DNA of 20,675 bases, taken from assembly GCF_034376665.1 (NCBI RefSeq), contig NZ_JAXMJI010000093.1, positions 1 to 20,675 of the forward strand. The letters are read 5' to 3'. Under the pieces are notes generated by a model, which saw only the letters and a program-made list of their open reading frames with translations, did no database searches and was not told the DNA's origin. Every line of letters begins with the position of its first letter. The stretch's first letter is position 1. The stretch comes from Allopontixanthobacter sp034376665 (GTDB taxonomy: Bacteria > Pseudomonadota > Alphaproteobacteria > Sphingomonadales > Sphingomonadaceae). The position numbers and the translations under genes are program-made. Shown here one piece after another: positions 7,748-14,620 of this stretch.

Positions 7748-9481
7748 CTATTCGAACGGAGCGCCCAAGGGTTTGCCGTCGATATAAATCTGCTGACCTG
7801 TGAACGGCCTGACTTCGACCCTTGAGTCTGCTTTAACACTTACGTTAGAGTCTTCGGCCCCCGCGATGTCGACAGGCGACGCCATTTCTTCTTCCGACAC
7901 AGTGAAATCCTTGTCGGCCAAGTCGATTTGGAAGAGCGTGTAGGCATAATTCTCCACCCGCGCCAGCCGCCGCTTATCCCCCTCGCCCGGTCCCAGATCG
8001 ATTACAACACATGGAGAATGGCAGGCCCATTGCGTGCCGAGAACCGCCTTCTGCGCCCTCTCCCTCAAAGCAGGGTCGGTGAAGTCCATCCGCAGATTCG
8101 CCAACCGCTTCGCCTTGTCATCGGGCGCAGAGAAATAACGTTCGGGGCGTTCCTTTTGCGCCAAGGCTTCGGCAGCCAGGGTTTTGACCTCGGCACGGTC
8201 CGACCGTGCGAGTACGCGCAGCGCCTTGCGCCCGCCCTCTCCGAAGTCCCATCGCAGGGCGGCGTAGTCGAAATCGTCGACGCTGACCTTACCCGCCTCC
8301 AGCCGCGCAATCTGGTTTCGGGCGGAGATGGCTCCAAAATCGAACAGCGGCAAGGCCACGATCAGTGCAAGCAGACAGCCGACCACAGCCAGATGCAGGT
8401 TGGCACGGCGCAAGGCGTCGTGCCACCCGGCCTTCCGGCCCCTCGCCACCGCCACCACATAGGCGAGGCCGTAGGCGCAGGCGAAACCGATCGCGATCAA
8501 GCCCCAGATGCGTTCCGGCGAGAGCCCGTGCTGCGCCACCCTGGTGCCCATCGATACTGCGGCGAAAACCGTCAGCGGCAAAATGCCCAGCGCCAGGATC
8601 AGCGCAGTGACCCGCATGATCCGCGATCGGGTCATCTCGCTCTCATCATCGCGAATGATCGCGTTGGTAAGGACAAAGGCACCGAATGCGCAGGCGAGCA
8701 GGATCGGCGTCGCGCTGCGGGTCGCCTGCCACAGAACCTCCGGTCCCGACAGGACCATCGCGGCCAGAAACAGCACCAGCGCCGCAGCGAGCGGGACCGC
8801 GAGCAGGGAAAGCACGAGCAGCACGACCGACTGCAACGTGCCGAGAATTCTAAGCTGGTTGCGCAGAGTACCCAGCGCCGCGCCGAAGGTCAGCCCGGAA
8901 TAGGTCCAGCCGAACCATTCCTCGTCGATCAGATCCTTGAGCAGATCGATCTGCAGCAGGCGAAACAATTCGGACAGGACCGCAATCAGCGCCCACGACA
9001 AACCCACGAAGGCGAGCGCGCCTGCGCCGCTGACGATATCCGTCCAGACGTGGAAATGTGTGTCGCGATAGGGCGTCCTGAAACGAAGCCGGTGAAATCC
9101 CGCCTGGAACAGCGGCACCGAAAGGGTGATCGCAACCACCCCGGCCCCGAATGCCAGTTCGTCGGTGGCCGCCCAATCGTTCGGATCGACGGCTTGCCAT
9201 GCCAGACCGGCCATCACCAGACCGGCAACCAAGGCAGCGATGAGAGGCTGAAACCAGCGGTCCCGGTCGATCGTGAACGCCGCAAAAATGCCGGAGAAGA
9301 ATACAAATGCGGCCAGCGCCATGCGCGCGCGGCTTTGCTCGTTCCCGTCGGCAATCAGATAGACCAGCAGACCGGCCGCGCCCAGCAATGCGCCCAGCAC
9401 CCAGGGACGCAGCGACCAGTCGCTATCGAATTGAACCGGCGGAGCCTGCGTATCGGAGGTCATGCCGCTTTGTCTGCCCAT
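7748..9481 (-). CDS. DUF4153-like multi-pass membrane protein
   Basis: A 577-residue integral membrane protein. About the first 395 residues contain some ten or more hydrophobic helices, beginning with WVLGALLGAAGLLVYLIADG (27-46), ALAAFVFFSGIFAAFTI and LIAALVAGLVMAGLAW. The last ~180 residues are hydrophilic (from SARNQIARLEAGKVSVDDFD onward) and include a helical region rich in KR/AE and a beta-like end PFTGQQIYIDGKPLGAPFE. The layout and the N-terminal pattern match DUF4153 proteins of sphingomonads as I recall them; the function is unknown. Two starts are possible: 9481 (MGRQSG) or 9463 (MTSDTQAPP). Neither has a strong ribosome binding site. The second resembles a more typical N-terminus. 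It lies between the FKBP gene and gatC on the same strand. Confidence 0.75.
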   Translation of the reverse strand: MGRQSGMTSDTQAPPVQFDSDWSLRPWVLGALLGAAGLLVYLIADGNEQSRARMALAAFVFFSGIFAAFTIDRDRWFQPLIAALVAGLVMAGLAWQAVDPNDWAATDELAFGAGVVAITLSVPLFQAGFHRLRFRTPYRDTHFHVWTDIVSGAGALAFVGLSWALIAVLSELFRLLQIDLLKDLIDEEWFGWTYSGLTFGAALGTLRNQLRILGTLQSVVLLVLSLLAVPLAAALVLFLAAMVLSGPEVLWQATRSATPILLACAFGAFVLTNAIIRDDESEMTRSRIMRVTALILALGILPLTVFAAVSMGTRVAQHGLSPERIWGLIAIGFACAYGLAYVVAVARGRKAGWHDALRRANLHLAVVGCLLALIVALPLFDFGAISARNQIARLEAGKVSVDDFDYAALRWDFGEGGRKALRVLARSDRAEVKTLAAEALAQKERPERYFSAPDDKAKRLANLRMDFTDPALRERAQKAVLGTQWACHSPCVVIDLGPGEGDKRRLARVENYAYTLFQIDLADKDFTVSEEEMASPVDIAGAEDSNVSVKADSRVEVRPFTGQQIYIDGKPLGAPFE

Positions 9482-9518
9482 TGTTCACCAAGGGCAATAC
9501 GCACGGCGTGCTTATACC

Positions 9519-10076
9519 CTATGGCTGCGGAGGCGCCGGTGCAGCGCCGGGTGCACCTTGCTGCTGCTGTTGCTGCTGGATCATCTGCTGCATCTGCTGC
9601 ATTTCGGCCATGCGCGCCTGGAAATCCTGCAGCGACATGAAATCGATCAGTTCCACGTCGAATACCAGGTCGCTGTTTGCCGGGATCACTTCCTCGCCGG
9701 TTTGCGGATTGGCCTTGCTTTCCTCGCCGTAGCCCTTTTCCGAAGGGATCGTCAGGACATAGGTTCCGCCCTTCTGCATTTTCATCGCGCCTTCCCGGAA
9801 GCCGGGGATCATCCCTTCAAGCGGGAGCGGCGTTTGCTGGCCTTCGTCGAACACGGTGCCATCTGCGAGCTTGCCGGTGTAATTCACCAGAACCACATCG
9901 GTGGCTGCGGGATTGGGACCGGTGCCCGCGGTCACCGTATCGACCGAAACGCCTGCCGGGACTGCTGAGTAGGCGATGCCAGCGCCGATCAGGATTACCG
10001 CAACGACGCCCAGCCACAGTTTGGTCAACGACCCTTTGGCGATCGGATGAAGTGGGACGCGGGTAATCTCGGTCAT
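9519..10076 (-). CDS. Membrane-anchored FKBP-type peptidyl-prolyl cis-trans isomerase
   Basis: A 185-residue predicted prolyl isomerase that helps fold exported proteins. A single N-terminal anchor (about 19-38, LWLGVVAVILIGAGIAYSAV) follows a short basic cytoplasmic stub, which places the catalytic domain in the periplasm. The FKBP domain (about 55-145) shows VLVNYTGKLADGTVFDEG, MIPGFREGAMKMQKGG, PSEKGYG and IPANSDLVFDVELID. After it comes a helical Met/Gln tail (about 150-173, with a run of seven Gln) and a Pro/Ala end, GAPGAAPAPPQP. The start at 10076 (MTEITRVPL) is preferred over an in-frame ATG 16 codons upstream because AGGA lies at a suitable distance and the upstream part crosses the leader. 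Confidence 0.92.
   Translation of the reverse strand: MTEITRVPLHPIAKGSLTKLWLGVVAVILIGAGIAYSAVPAGVSVDTVTAGTGPNPAATDVVLVNYTGKLADGTVFDEGQQTPLPLEGMIPGFREGAMKMQKGGTYVLTIPSEKGYGEESKANPQTGEEVIPANSDLVFDVELIDFMSLQDFQARMAEMQQMQQMIQQQQQQQGAPGAAPAPPQP
9555..9605. repeat. Trinucleotide-biased stretch (CAG/CTG) coding the Gln/Met tail of the FKBP
   Basis: On the plus strand the sequence is an imperfect GCTGCTGTTGCTGCTGGATC... series of CTG-type triplets, with CTGCTGCATCTGCTGCAT near 9585-9603. It encodes the Gln-rich tail of the minus-strand prolyl isomerase. Such runs are prone to in-frame length change by slippage. Confidence 0.7.
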
Positions 10077-10127
10077 GAAGGGTCCTGTCCGGTAAATGGC
10101 CTGTTTTGTAAATGGCACGCACAAAGC

Positions 10128-10155
10128 AAAAAGGGCACGGAATGCACCGTGCCCT
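10128..10155 (-). terminator. Intrinsic terminator of rpsU
   Basis: Read on the minus strand, a 9-bp stem (AGGGCACGG pairing with CCGTGCCCT, loop of six) is followed by TTTTT. It lies about 90 bases downstream of the rpsU stop and 52 bases before the FKBP start, so it separates the two transcripts. Confidence 0.85.
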
Positions 10156-10207
10156 GATGGCTGATCATCGTATCGGGTTCAAGCAGGAAGTCCCGGTCGC
10201 AACGAAT

Positions 10208-10245
10208 GGATCCCCGCCTGCGCGAGGATGACACCAGTGGTGTCA
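10208..10245. repeat. Single REP-like unit plus short hairpin at the rpsU 3' end
   Basis: 10208-10232 (GGATCCCCGCC...GGATGAC) is a degenerate single copy of the palindromic unit that forms the doublet at 5819-5899. It abuts a perfect 7-bp hairpin, TGACACC-agt-GGTGTCA (10229-10245), whose right end is the rpsU stop codon. The pair could protect the rpsU mRNA 3' end. Confidence 0.65.
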
Positions 10246-10449
10246 CTTGATCCCGTCACGCTCCATCCGCTTGCGTTCCAGCTTGCGGGCGCGGCGCACG
10301 GCAGCAGCCTTTTCCCGGGCGCGCTTTTCCGATGGCTTTTCATAGTGCCGGCGCAGCTTCATTTCGCGATACACGCCTTCACGCTGCAGCTTCTTCTTGA
10401 GCGCGCGTAGGGCCTGGTCGACATTGTTATCGCGAACCATGATCTGCAT
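10243..10449 (-). CDS. rpsU: 30S ribosomal protein S21
   Basis: The 68-residue small-subunit protein S21, which sits near the 3' end of 16S rRNA and helps pair mRNA at initiation. The sequence starts MQIMVRDNNVDQALRALKKK and continues with LQREGVYREMKLRRHYEKPS and a very basic C-terminal helix (KRAREKAAAVRRARKLERKR), as expected for the family and length. The start at 10449 is chosen because GAGGTG lies about 10 bases upstream; the longer open frame (to 10518) lacks family similarity. The gene has its own terminator, so it is probably monocistronic. It is divergent from crcB. Confidence 0.96.
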   Translation of the reverse strand: MQIMVRDNNVDQALRALKKKLQREGVYREMKLRRHYEKPSEKRAREKAAAVRRARKLERKRMERDGIK

Positions 10450-10686
10450 AAATTCAAACACCTCACAGCAAAGGTACAGAGCCCGCGTCAGGGCGGGGAT
10501 GCGCCTACAGCTAACCATTAGAAATTGTGCCGAATCCTGCCCGGACCGGCTCGAACTGTGGCGCGCCTAGCGAATCGCAGGCGTTTTGGCAAGCGTTTGA
10601 AGTCGTATCGTCGTTAAATGCCGCCACTCGCGCGGCATGGAAGACCGCGGATGACGAATGGCGATTGTGCGTCTAAGGGACGGGCC
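10450..10686. other. Divergent intergenic region between rpsU and crcB
   Basis: These 237 bases must hold the promoters of rpsU (leftward) and the crcB operon (rightward), but no convincing -35/-10 pair stands out. A 7-bp hairpin, ATGCCGC-cactcgc-GCGGCAT, lies at 10618-10638 in the crcB leader. The conserved core of the fluoride (crcB) riboswitch is not visible. Confidence 0.5.
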
Positions 10687-11103
10687 ATGACTTCAATTTC
10701 TTCAATAGGTCCATGGGCCGCGACCGTCAACGTAGCGGCGGGCGGCGCGGTGGGTGCGGTGCTACGCTATCAGCTTGGCCGGACGATGACCCGCTTCCTC
10801 GGCCCGCAGACGATGACCGCGTTCCCCTGGGCGACGCTGACCGTCAATGTGCTCGGCGGGATCGCGATGGGTGTGCTGGCGGGCTATCTCGCGCGCAGCG
10901 GTGCCGGGGGCGAACAGTGGCGCCTGCTGCTCGGCGTCGGGCTGCTCGGCGGGTTCACCACCTTTTCCTCCTTCAGCCTGGAACTGATGCTGCTGATCGA
11001 GCGGGGCCAGCCGGCTGCGGCACTATCCTATGCACTGATTTCCGTCATTGCCAGCCTCGCCGGGCTGTATCTCGGCCTGATCATCATGAGGATTGCAGCA
11101 TGA
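10687..11103 (+). CDS. crcB: Fluoride channel CrcB/Fluc
   Basis: A 138-residue CrcB (Fluc) protein, a four-helix inner-membrane subunit that dimerises into a double-barrelled fluoride exporter. Hallmarks are GGAVGAVLRYQLGR near the N-terminus, Asn54 in TLTVNVLGG, and the GGFTTFSSFS motif (88-97) with the Phe and Thr residues that line the fluoride path and the central Na+ site. The length is typical. The start at 10687 is preferred over 10618 because AAGGGA precedes it and family members begin close to this point. The stop overlaps the next start by 4 nt (ATGA), so it is the first gene of a coupled operon. Confidence 0.95.
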   Translation: MTSISSIGPWAATVNVAAGGAVGAVLRYQLGRTMTRFLGPQTMTAFPWATLTVNVLGGIAMGVLAGYLARSGAGGEQWRLLLGVGLLGGFTTFSSFSLELMLLIERGQPAAALSYALISVIASLAGLYLGLIIMRIAA

Positions 11104-12383
11104 GCGCCGCCAAGGTCCCGCCCTCCGGCAATGCCGGGACATCAGCCGAGGTTCGCCAGTTTACCATTGGCCGCGACGACGACGGGGCGCGGCTCGACCG
11201 GTGGTTCAAACGGCATCTTCCGCAAATCGGCTTCGCAACGGTTTCGCGCTGGGCACGGACCGGGCAAATCCGCATCGACGGCAAGCGCGTAAAGGTCGAC
11301 GACCGGATTGCCGCAGGCCAGGTGCTCCGTGTGCCGCCGGGCGGGGATACGCCCGACCGCGGACCGAACCAGCGGCGCGTTCTGACCGAAGACGAAATCG
11401 CCGAAGCGGACGCAATGGTCATCACGCAGGACCGCGCGGCCATCGTGCTCAACAAACCGCCGGGTCTCGCCACGCAAGGCGGCACCGGAACGCTGCGCCA
11501 TGTGGACGGCCTGCTGGATGCTTTTGCGGAATCCGGCCCGAGACCGCGGCTCGTCCACCGGCTCGACAAGGACACCAGCGGCGTGCTTCTGATCGCGCGA
11601 ACGCCGGGCAGCGCGGCGTTCTTCTCCACGCGTTTTTCCGGCCGTACGGCGAAGAAAGTCTATTGGGCGCTGATCGTCGGCGTGCCCGACGTCTATGAAG
11701 GCCAGATCGACGCGCCCCTGTCCAAGCAGCCGGGCACCGGCGGCGAGAAAATGCATGTCGACGAGGAAGGCGGCCAGAAGGCGAGCACCCGTTACCGCGT
11801 GATCGAACGCGCCGGAAACAGCGCCTGCTGGGTGGAACTCCAACCGCTGACCGGGCGGACTCACCAGCTGCGCGTGCATATGGCAGCGATCGGCCACCCG
11901 ATCGTCGGCGACGGAAAATACGGCGGGCAGGACGCGTTTCTGACGGGCAGTATCAGCCGCAAGCTCCACCTCCATGCCCGGCGGCTGGTGATCGACCATC
12001 CGGACGGCACACCGCTGGATGTCACCGCCGACCTTCCGCCCCATTTTGCCGCCAGCATGGACCAGATGGGCTTCGACCTCACGCTGAGCGACGCCCTGCC
12101 GAGTGACGAGCCTACCCCGATGTCGCGCGACCAGAAAAAGCAGTCGGCGCGTCAGCATTCCAAACAGATCCGCAAGGAACGCCGCGGCGAGCGGCGCGAA
12201 CGGATCGCGGGCGGGCGCAATGAAAAGGACGGAATTGCCAAGGGCCGGCCCAAGAGCGGCATCAAGGCTGCACCCGCCAAGCGCGGCCCGACCAAGGGCA
12301 AGGGTTCGCCCAAACCGGTCGCGAAAGCCGGTCCCAGGCCCGGCGCACCAAAGCGGGGCGGCCCCGCAAAAAAAGGGCGCTAG
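11100..12383 (+). CDS. RluA-family 23S rRNA-type pseudouridine synthase with basic tail
   Basis: A 427-residue pseudouridine synthase that isomerises uridine in RNA, probably 23S rRNA (RluC/RluD-like). An S4 RNA-binding domain (about 29-80, ARLDRWFKRHLPQI to DDRIAAGQVLRVPP) precedes the RluA catalytic domain (about 110-320). Catalytic Asp156 lies in HRLDKDTSG, and GRTHQLRVHMAAIGHPIVGD (252-271) forms the other active-site strand. Residues about 341-427 form a disordered extension rich in Lys, Arg, Gly and Pro, opening MSRDQKKQSARQ and ending GGPAKKGR, which likely adds non-specific RNA contact. The start at 11100 overlaps the crcB stop (ATGA) with GAGG upstream. The same frame is open back to 10713, but that part shadows crcB. 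Confidence 0.93.
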   Translation: MSAAKVPPSGNAGTSAEVRQFTIGRDDDGARLDRWFKRHLPQIGFATVSRWARTGQIRIDGKRVKVDDRIAAGQVLRVPPGGDTPDRGPNQRRVLTEDEIAEADAMVITQDRAAIVLNKPPGLATQGGTGTLRHVDGLLDAFAESGPRPRLVHRLDKDTSGVLLIARTPGSAAFFSTRFSGRTAKKVYWALIVGVPDVYEGQIDAPLSKQPGTGGEKMHVDEEGGQKASTRYRVIERAGNSACWVELQPLTGRTHQLRVHMAAIGHPIVGDGKYGGQDAFLTGSISRKLHLHARRLVIDHPDGTPLDVTADLPPHFAASMDQMGFDLTLSDALPSDEPTPMSRDQKKQSARQHSKQIRKERRGERRERIAGGRNEKDGIAKGRPKSGIKAAPAKRGPTKGKGSPKPVAKAGPRPGAPKRGGPAKKGR

Positions 12384-12401
12384 GATGCGGGCGACAGCGG
12401 C

Positions 12402-13055
12402 ATGAGTATCCGGCTGGCGGTGTTCGACTGTGACGGAACGCTGGTGGATGGGCAGGCGAGCATCTGCGAGGCAATGGATTGCGGCTTCGCCTCGGCAGGC
12501 CTTCCCCCGCCCGATCACCATCTGGTGCGCCGGATCGTCGGGCTCAGCCTGCCGCAGGCGGTCCGGGTCCTCGCGCCCGATGCCTGTGCCTCCGATCAGG
12601 TGCAAATCGTCGAGGGATACAAGCAGGCCTTCCGCGACAGCCGCACCGAGGGCCGGTTGGAGGAGCCGCTGTTTGCCGGCATTGCCGAACTGATCGTCGA
12701 TCTGCGGGAACGCGGCTGGCTGCTGGCGGTGGCGACCGGCAAATCGGATCGCGGACTGCAAAGCTGCCTTGCCGCACATGGCATCATTGACCATTTCATC
12801 TCCTTGCAGACCGCGGACCGGCATCCATCGAAACCAAATCCGGCAATGCTGGAGGCCGCGATGGCCGATGCATCCGTGCGGCCGCAGGACACCGTGATGA
12901 TCGGCGACACCAGTTTCGACATCGACATGGCGCAGGCGGTCCGGGTACGCGCCATCGGCGTGGATTGGGGCTATCACACGTCAGCAGAACTGACTGCAGC
13001 AGGCGCGCAGGCGGTGGCTATCTCGGCGCAGAATTTGGGAGAATTGCTGCGATGA
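12402..13055 (+). CDS. HAD-superfamily phosphatase (phosphoglycolate phosphatase-like)
   Basis: A 217-residue HAD hydrolase of subfamily IA, expected to dephosphorylate a small phosphorylated metabolite. Motif I is FDCDGTLVD with nucleophile Asp9 and acid/base Asp11. Motif II is VATGKS (Thr112), the Lys of motif III lies in RHPSKPNP, and motif IV is GDTSFDID (Asp169, Asp173). An alpha-helical cap (about 17-85) follows motif I, as in phosphoglycolate phosphatase. The exact substrate cannot be read from sequence. The gene starts 18 bases after the pseudouridine synthase stop with a weak ribosome binding site, and its stop overlaps the next start by 4 nt. Confidence 0.9.
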   Translation: MSIRLAVFDCDGTLVDGQASICEAMDCGFASAGLPPPDHHLVRRIVGLSLPQAVRVLAPDACASDQVQIVEGYKQAFRDSRTEGRLEEPLFAGIAELIVDLRERGWLLAVATGKSDRGLQSCLAAHGIIDHFISLQTADRHPSKPNPAMLEAAMADASVRPQDTVMIGDTSFDIDMAQAVRVRAIGVDWGYHTSAELTAAGAQAVAISAQNLGELLR

Positions 13056-13261
13056 ACGACGATGTTGCCCGAAACCGCTGGTTGATCCTGAACCTTGCGC
13101 GCATTCTCGGCGTGGCGCTGGTGGTCACCGGTCTGCTGGTGACGCAGGGTACCATCGACTGGCCGGTGGAGGTCGGATATGCGCTTATCGCCATCGGGAT
13201 TGTCGACGCATTCGTTGCCCCCCAGTTTCTCGCCCGGCGCTGGCGGAGCCCGCCCGAGTGA
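13052..13261 (+). CDS. Small two-helix membrane protein
   Basis: A 69-residue protein with two hydrophobic helices, about 14-31 (ILGVALVVTGLLVTQG) and 39-56 (VGYALIAIGIVDAFVAPQFL), and a basic C-terminus, ARRWRSPPE. Its ATG overlaps the HAD stop (ATGA) and its TGA overlaps the GTG start of the ATP12 gene (GTGA). It is therefore locked between two enzymes by translational coupling, which argues strongly that it is a real gene. The function is unknown. Its place beside an F1-ATPase assembly factor hints at, but does not show, a membrane role in the same process. Confidence 0.82.
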   Translation: MNDDVARNRWLILNLARILGVALVVTGLLVTQGTIDWPVEVGYALIAIGIVDAFVAPQFLARRWRSPPE

Positions 13262-13953
13262 AGCGGTTTTACCGTGAGGTCACCGTCGAGCAACTGGAGC
13301 GGGGCTTTGCCGTCCGGTTGGACGGGCGCCACATCAAAACCGCTGCGGGGGTGCCGCAGATAGTGCCCAGCCGCGCACTGGCCGCCGCGCTCGCTGCCGA
13401 GTGGGATGAACAAGGCGAGGACCTCGACCCTGGCCGGTTCCACTTCCGCGATCTGGCCGATTATGCAATCGACATTGTGGGTCCGGATCGCGGCACCGCC
13501 CTGAATAAATTGCTCGCCTTCGCGGAAACCGACACGCTGTGTTACCGGGCCGATCCCGAGGAAGCGCTCTATCGTCGGCAGTTGGAGGTGTGGGAGCCGC
13601 TGCTGGCGGCGTTCGAAAGCGCAGAAAATGTGAGGTTCGAGCGCGTGAGCGGGATCATTCACCGGTCCCAGCCGCCACAAACGCTTGCGGCGCTGCGTGC
13701 CCGTCTTGCGGCATTGGACAACTTCACTCTCGCGGGTCTGCAGACCTGCGCCTCGCTCGCCGCATCGCTGTGCATCGCCATGGCCGTGTTGCAGCCGGAT
13801 GCCGAGGTGGAGGCCTTGTGGAACGCAGCAAATCTGGAAGAACTGTGGCAGGCGGAATTATGGGGCCATGACGCAGAAGCCCAGACGCGGCTGGCGCTGC
13901 GAACCCTTGAATTCCGCCGCGGTGCCGAATTCCTCCGACTGGTCTCGAACTAG
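13258..13953 (+). CDS. ATP12 family F1-ATPase assembly chaperone
   Basis: A 231-residue homologue of mitochondrial Atp12, the chaperone that holds the F1 alpha subunit before hexamer assembly. In bacteria the family is largely alphaproteobacterial. Recognisable stretches are MKRFYREVTVEQLERGFAVR, LDGRHIKTAAG, AAEWDEQGEDLDPGRF, DYAIDIV, ETDTLCYRADPEEALYRRQ and the C-terminal LWQAELWGHDAEAQTR. The start is a GTG that overlaps the preceding stop (GTGA). The length is typical. It closes the crcB-led operon, and its TAG lies one base from the stop of the convergent lipoprotein gene. Confidence 0.92.
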   Translation: MKRFYREVTVEQLERGFAVRLDGRHIKTAAGVPQIVPSRALAAALAAEWDEQGEDLDPGRFHFRDLADYAIDIVGPDRGTALNKLLAFAETDTLCYRADPEEALYRRQLEVWEPLLAAFESAENVRFERVSGIIHRSQPPQTLAALRARLAALDNFTLAGLQTCASLAASLCIAMAVLQPDAEVEALWNAANLEELWQAELWGHDAEAQTRLALRTLEFRRGAEFLRLVSN

Positions 13954-13954
13954 C

Positions 13955-14620
13955 TCAGCCCACCCAGTCCGCGACTTGTCCGGCAACGTCATTGGCTGCC
14001 GTATTCATCGCGGCGCCAACCGGACCGGCCTCCGCCGCTACGCCCGGCACGATGCTTTCGAACCGCCGGGTCCGGACCTGATCGCCGGCTCCGCTGCGGA
14101 TCGCATCGAAGCGGACGATTACGGATTGGCTGCGGGCGTCATAGCCGAATTCGCGCAATGTGCCGCGCACTGTGTCGGTTGGCATTGCGGCGACCTCGGC
14201 GGTGTCCACCACAATTCGCCCGGACCGTGTGCGGATCGTTTCCCCCAGCAGGCGGCGGAACAGCCGGGCAGGCTGTTCGACCCAGTAAGCGTCTTTCAGA
14301 TAGGCGATATTGGCATCGTCGATCTGCACCGGGAGGCGCTGGACCTCCAGCTTCGCGGGCGCTTCCAGTTCCATGACCATGATCGCTCCGCTCATGGTGC
14401 CGTTCGGGCCGGCACCCGCCGGACTCACATTTGTCGGGGTCAGCGTCAGCAGGCTCGGCGGAGGCTCGGCGCCAAGGCTGATGCAGCCCGCCAGCGACAG
14501 GGAAAGCGCGGCTAGGAACAGACCAGTCGCTGCCCTGCCCGGCCGAAATTTGAGTCCATCGCATATGGGCTGGGTATCGCACATAGGCTGGGCCTTCCTG
14601 TTGTGAATGTCAGAATTCAT
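13955..14620 (-). CDS. ABC-transport auxiliary lipoprotein (PqiC/YmbA-like)
   Basis: A 221-residue predicted outer-membrane lipoprotein serving an MCE-type lipid transporter. A hydrophobic signal (about 31-45, ATGLFLAALSLSLAGC) ends in lipobox LAGC with Cys46. The mature part has the alpha/beta pattern of the ABC-type auxiliary family: YLKDAYWVEQPARLFRRLL, then TIRTRSGRIVVD, then YDARSQSVIVRFDAI. The ATG at 14620 overlaps the mlaD stop (ATGA), which supports this start. Met13 (14584) would give a more ordinary signal length. It is the last gene of the lipid-transport operon and likely docks the MlaD-like protein at the outer membrane. Confidence 0.85.
   Translation of the reverse strand: MNSDIHNRKAQPMCDTQPICDGLKFRPGRAATGLFLAALSLSLAGCISLGAEPPPSLLTLTPTNVSPAGAGPNGTMSGAIMVMELEAPAKLEVQRLPVQIDDANIAYLKDAYWVEQPARLFRRLLGETIRTRSGRIVVDTAEVAAMPTDTVRGTLREFGYDARSQSVIVRFDAIRSGAGDQVRTRRFESIVPGVAAEAGPVGAAMNTAANDVAGQVADWVG

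Noticed and set aside
7928..9640. 570-codon plus-strand open frame opposite the DUF4153-like gene
   Set aside because: The product is Arg/Gln/Gly-rich without domains and spans two minus-strand genes; typical GC-rich shadow.
10450..10686. Possible fluoride riboswitch in front of crcB
   Set aside because: I looked for the conserved pseudoknot core (GGCGATGG-type start and CTGATG-type end) and found only a scattered partial match (GGATGACGAATGGCG); the arrangement does not fit.
11142..12977. 611-codon minus-strand open frame opposite the pseudouridine synthase and HAD genes
   Set aside because: It is an antisense shadow of high-GC genes: it crosses the boundary between two well-identified genes and has no recognisable domain.
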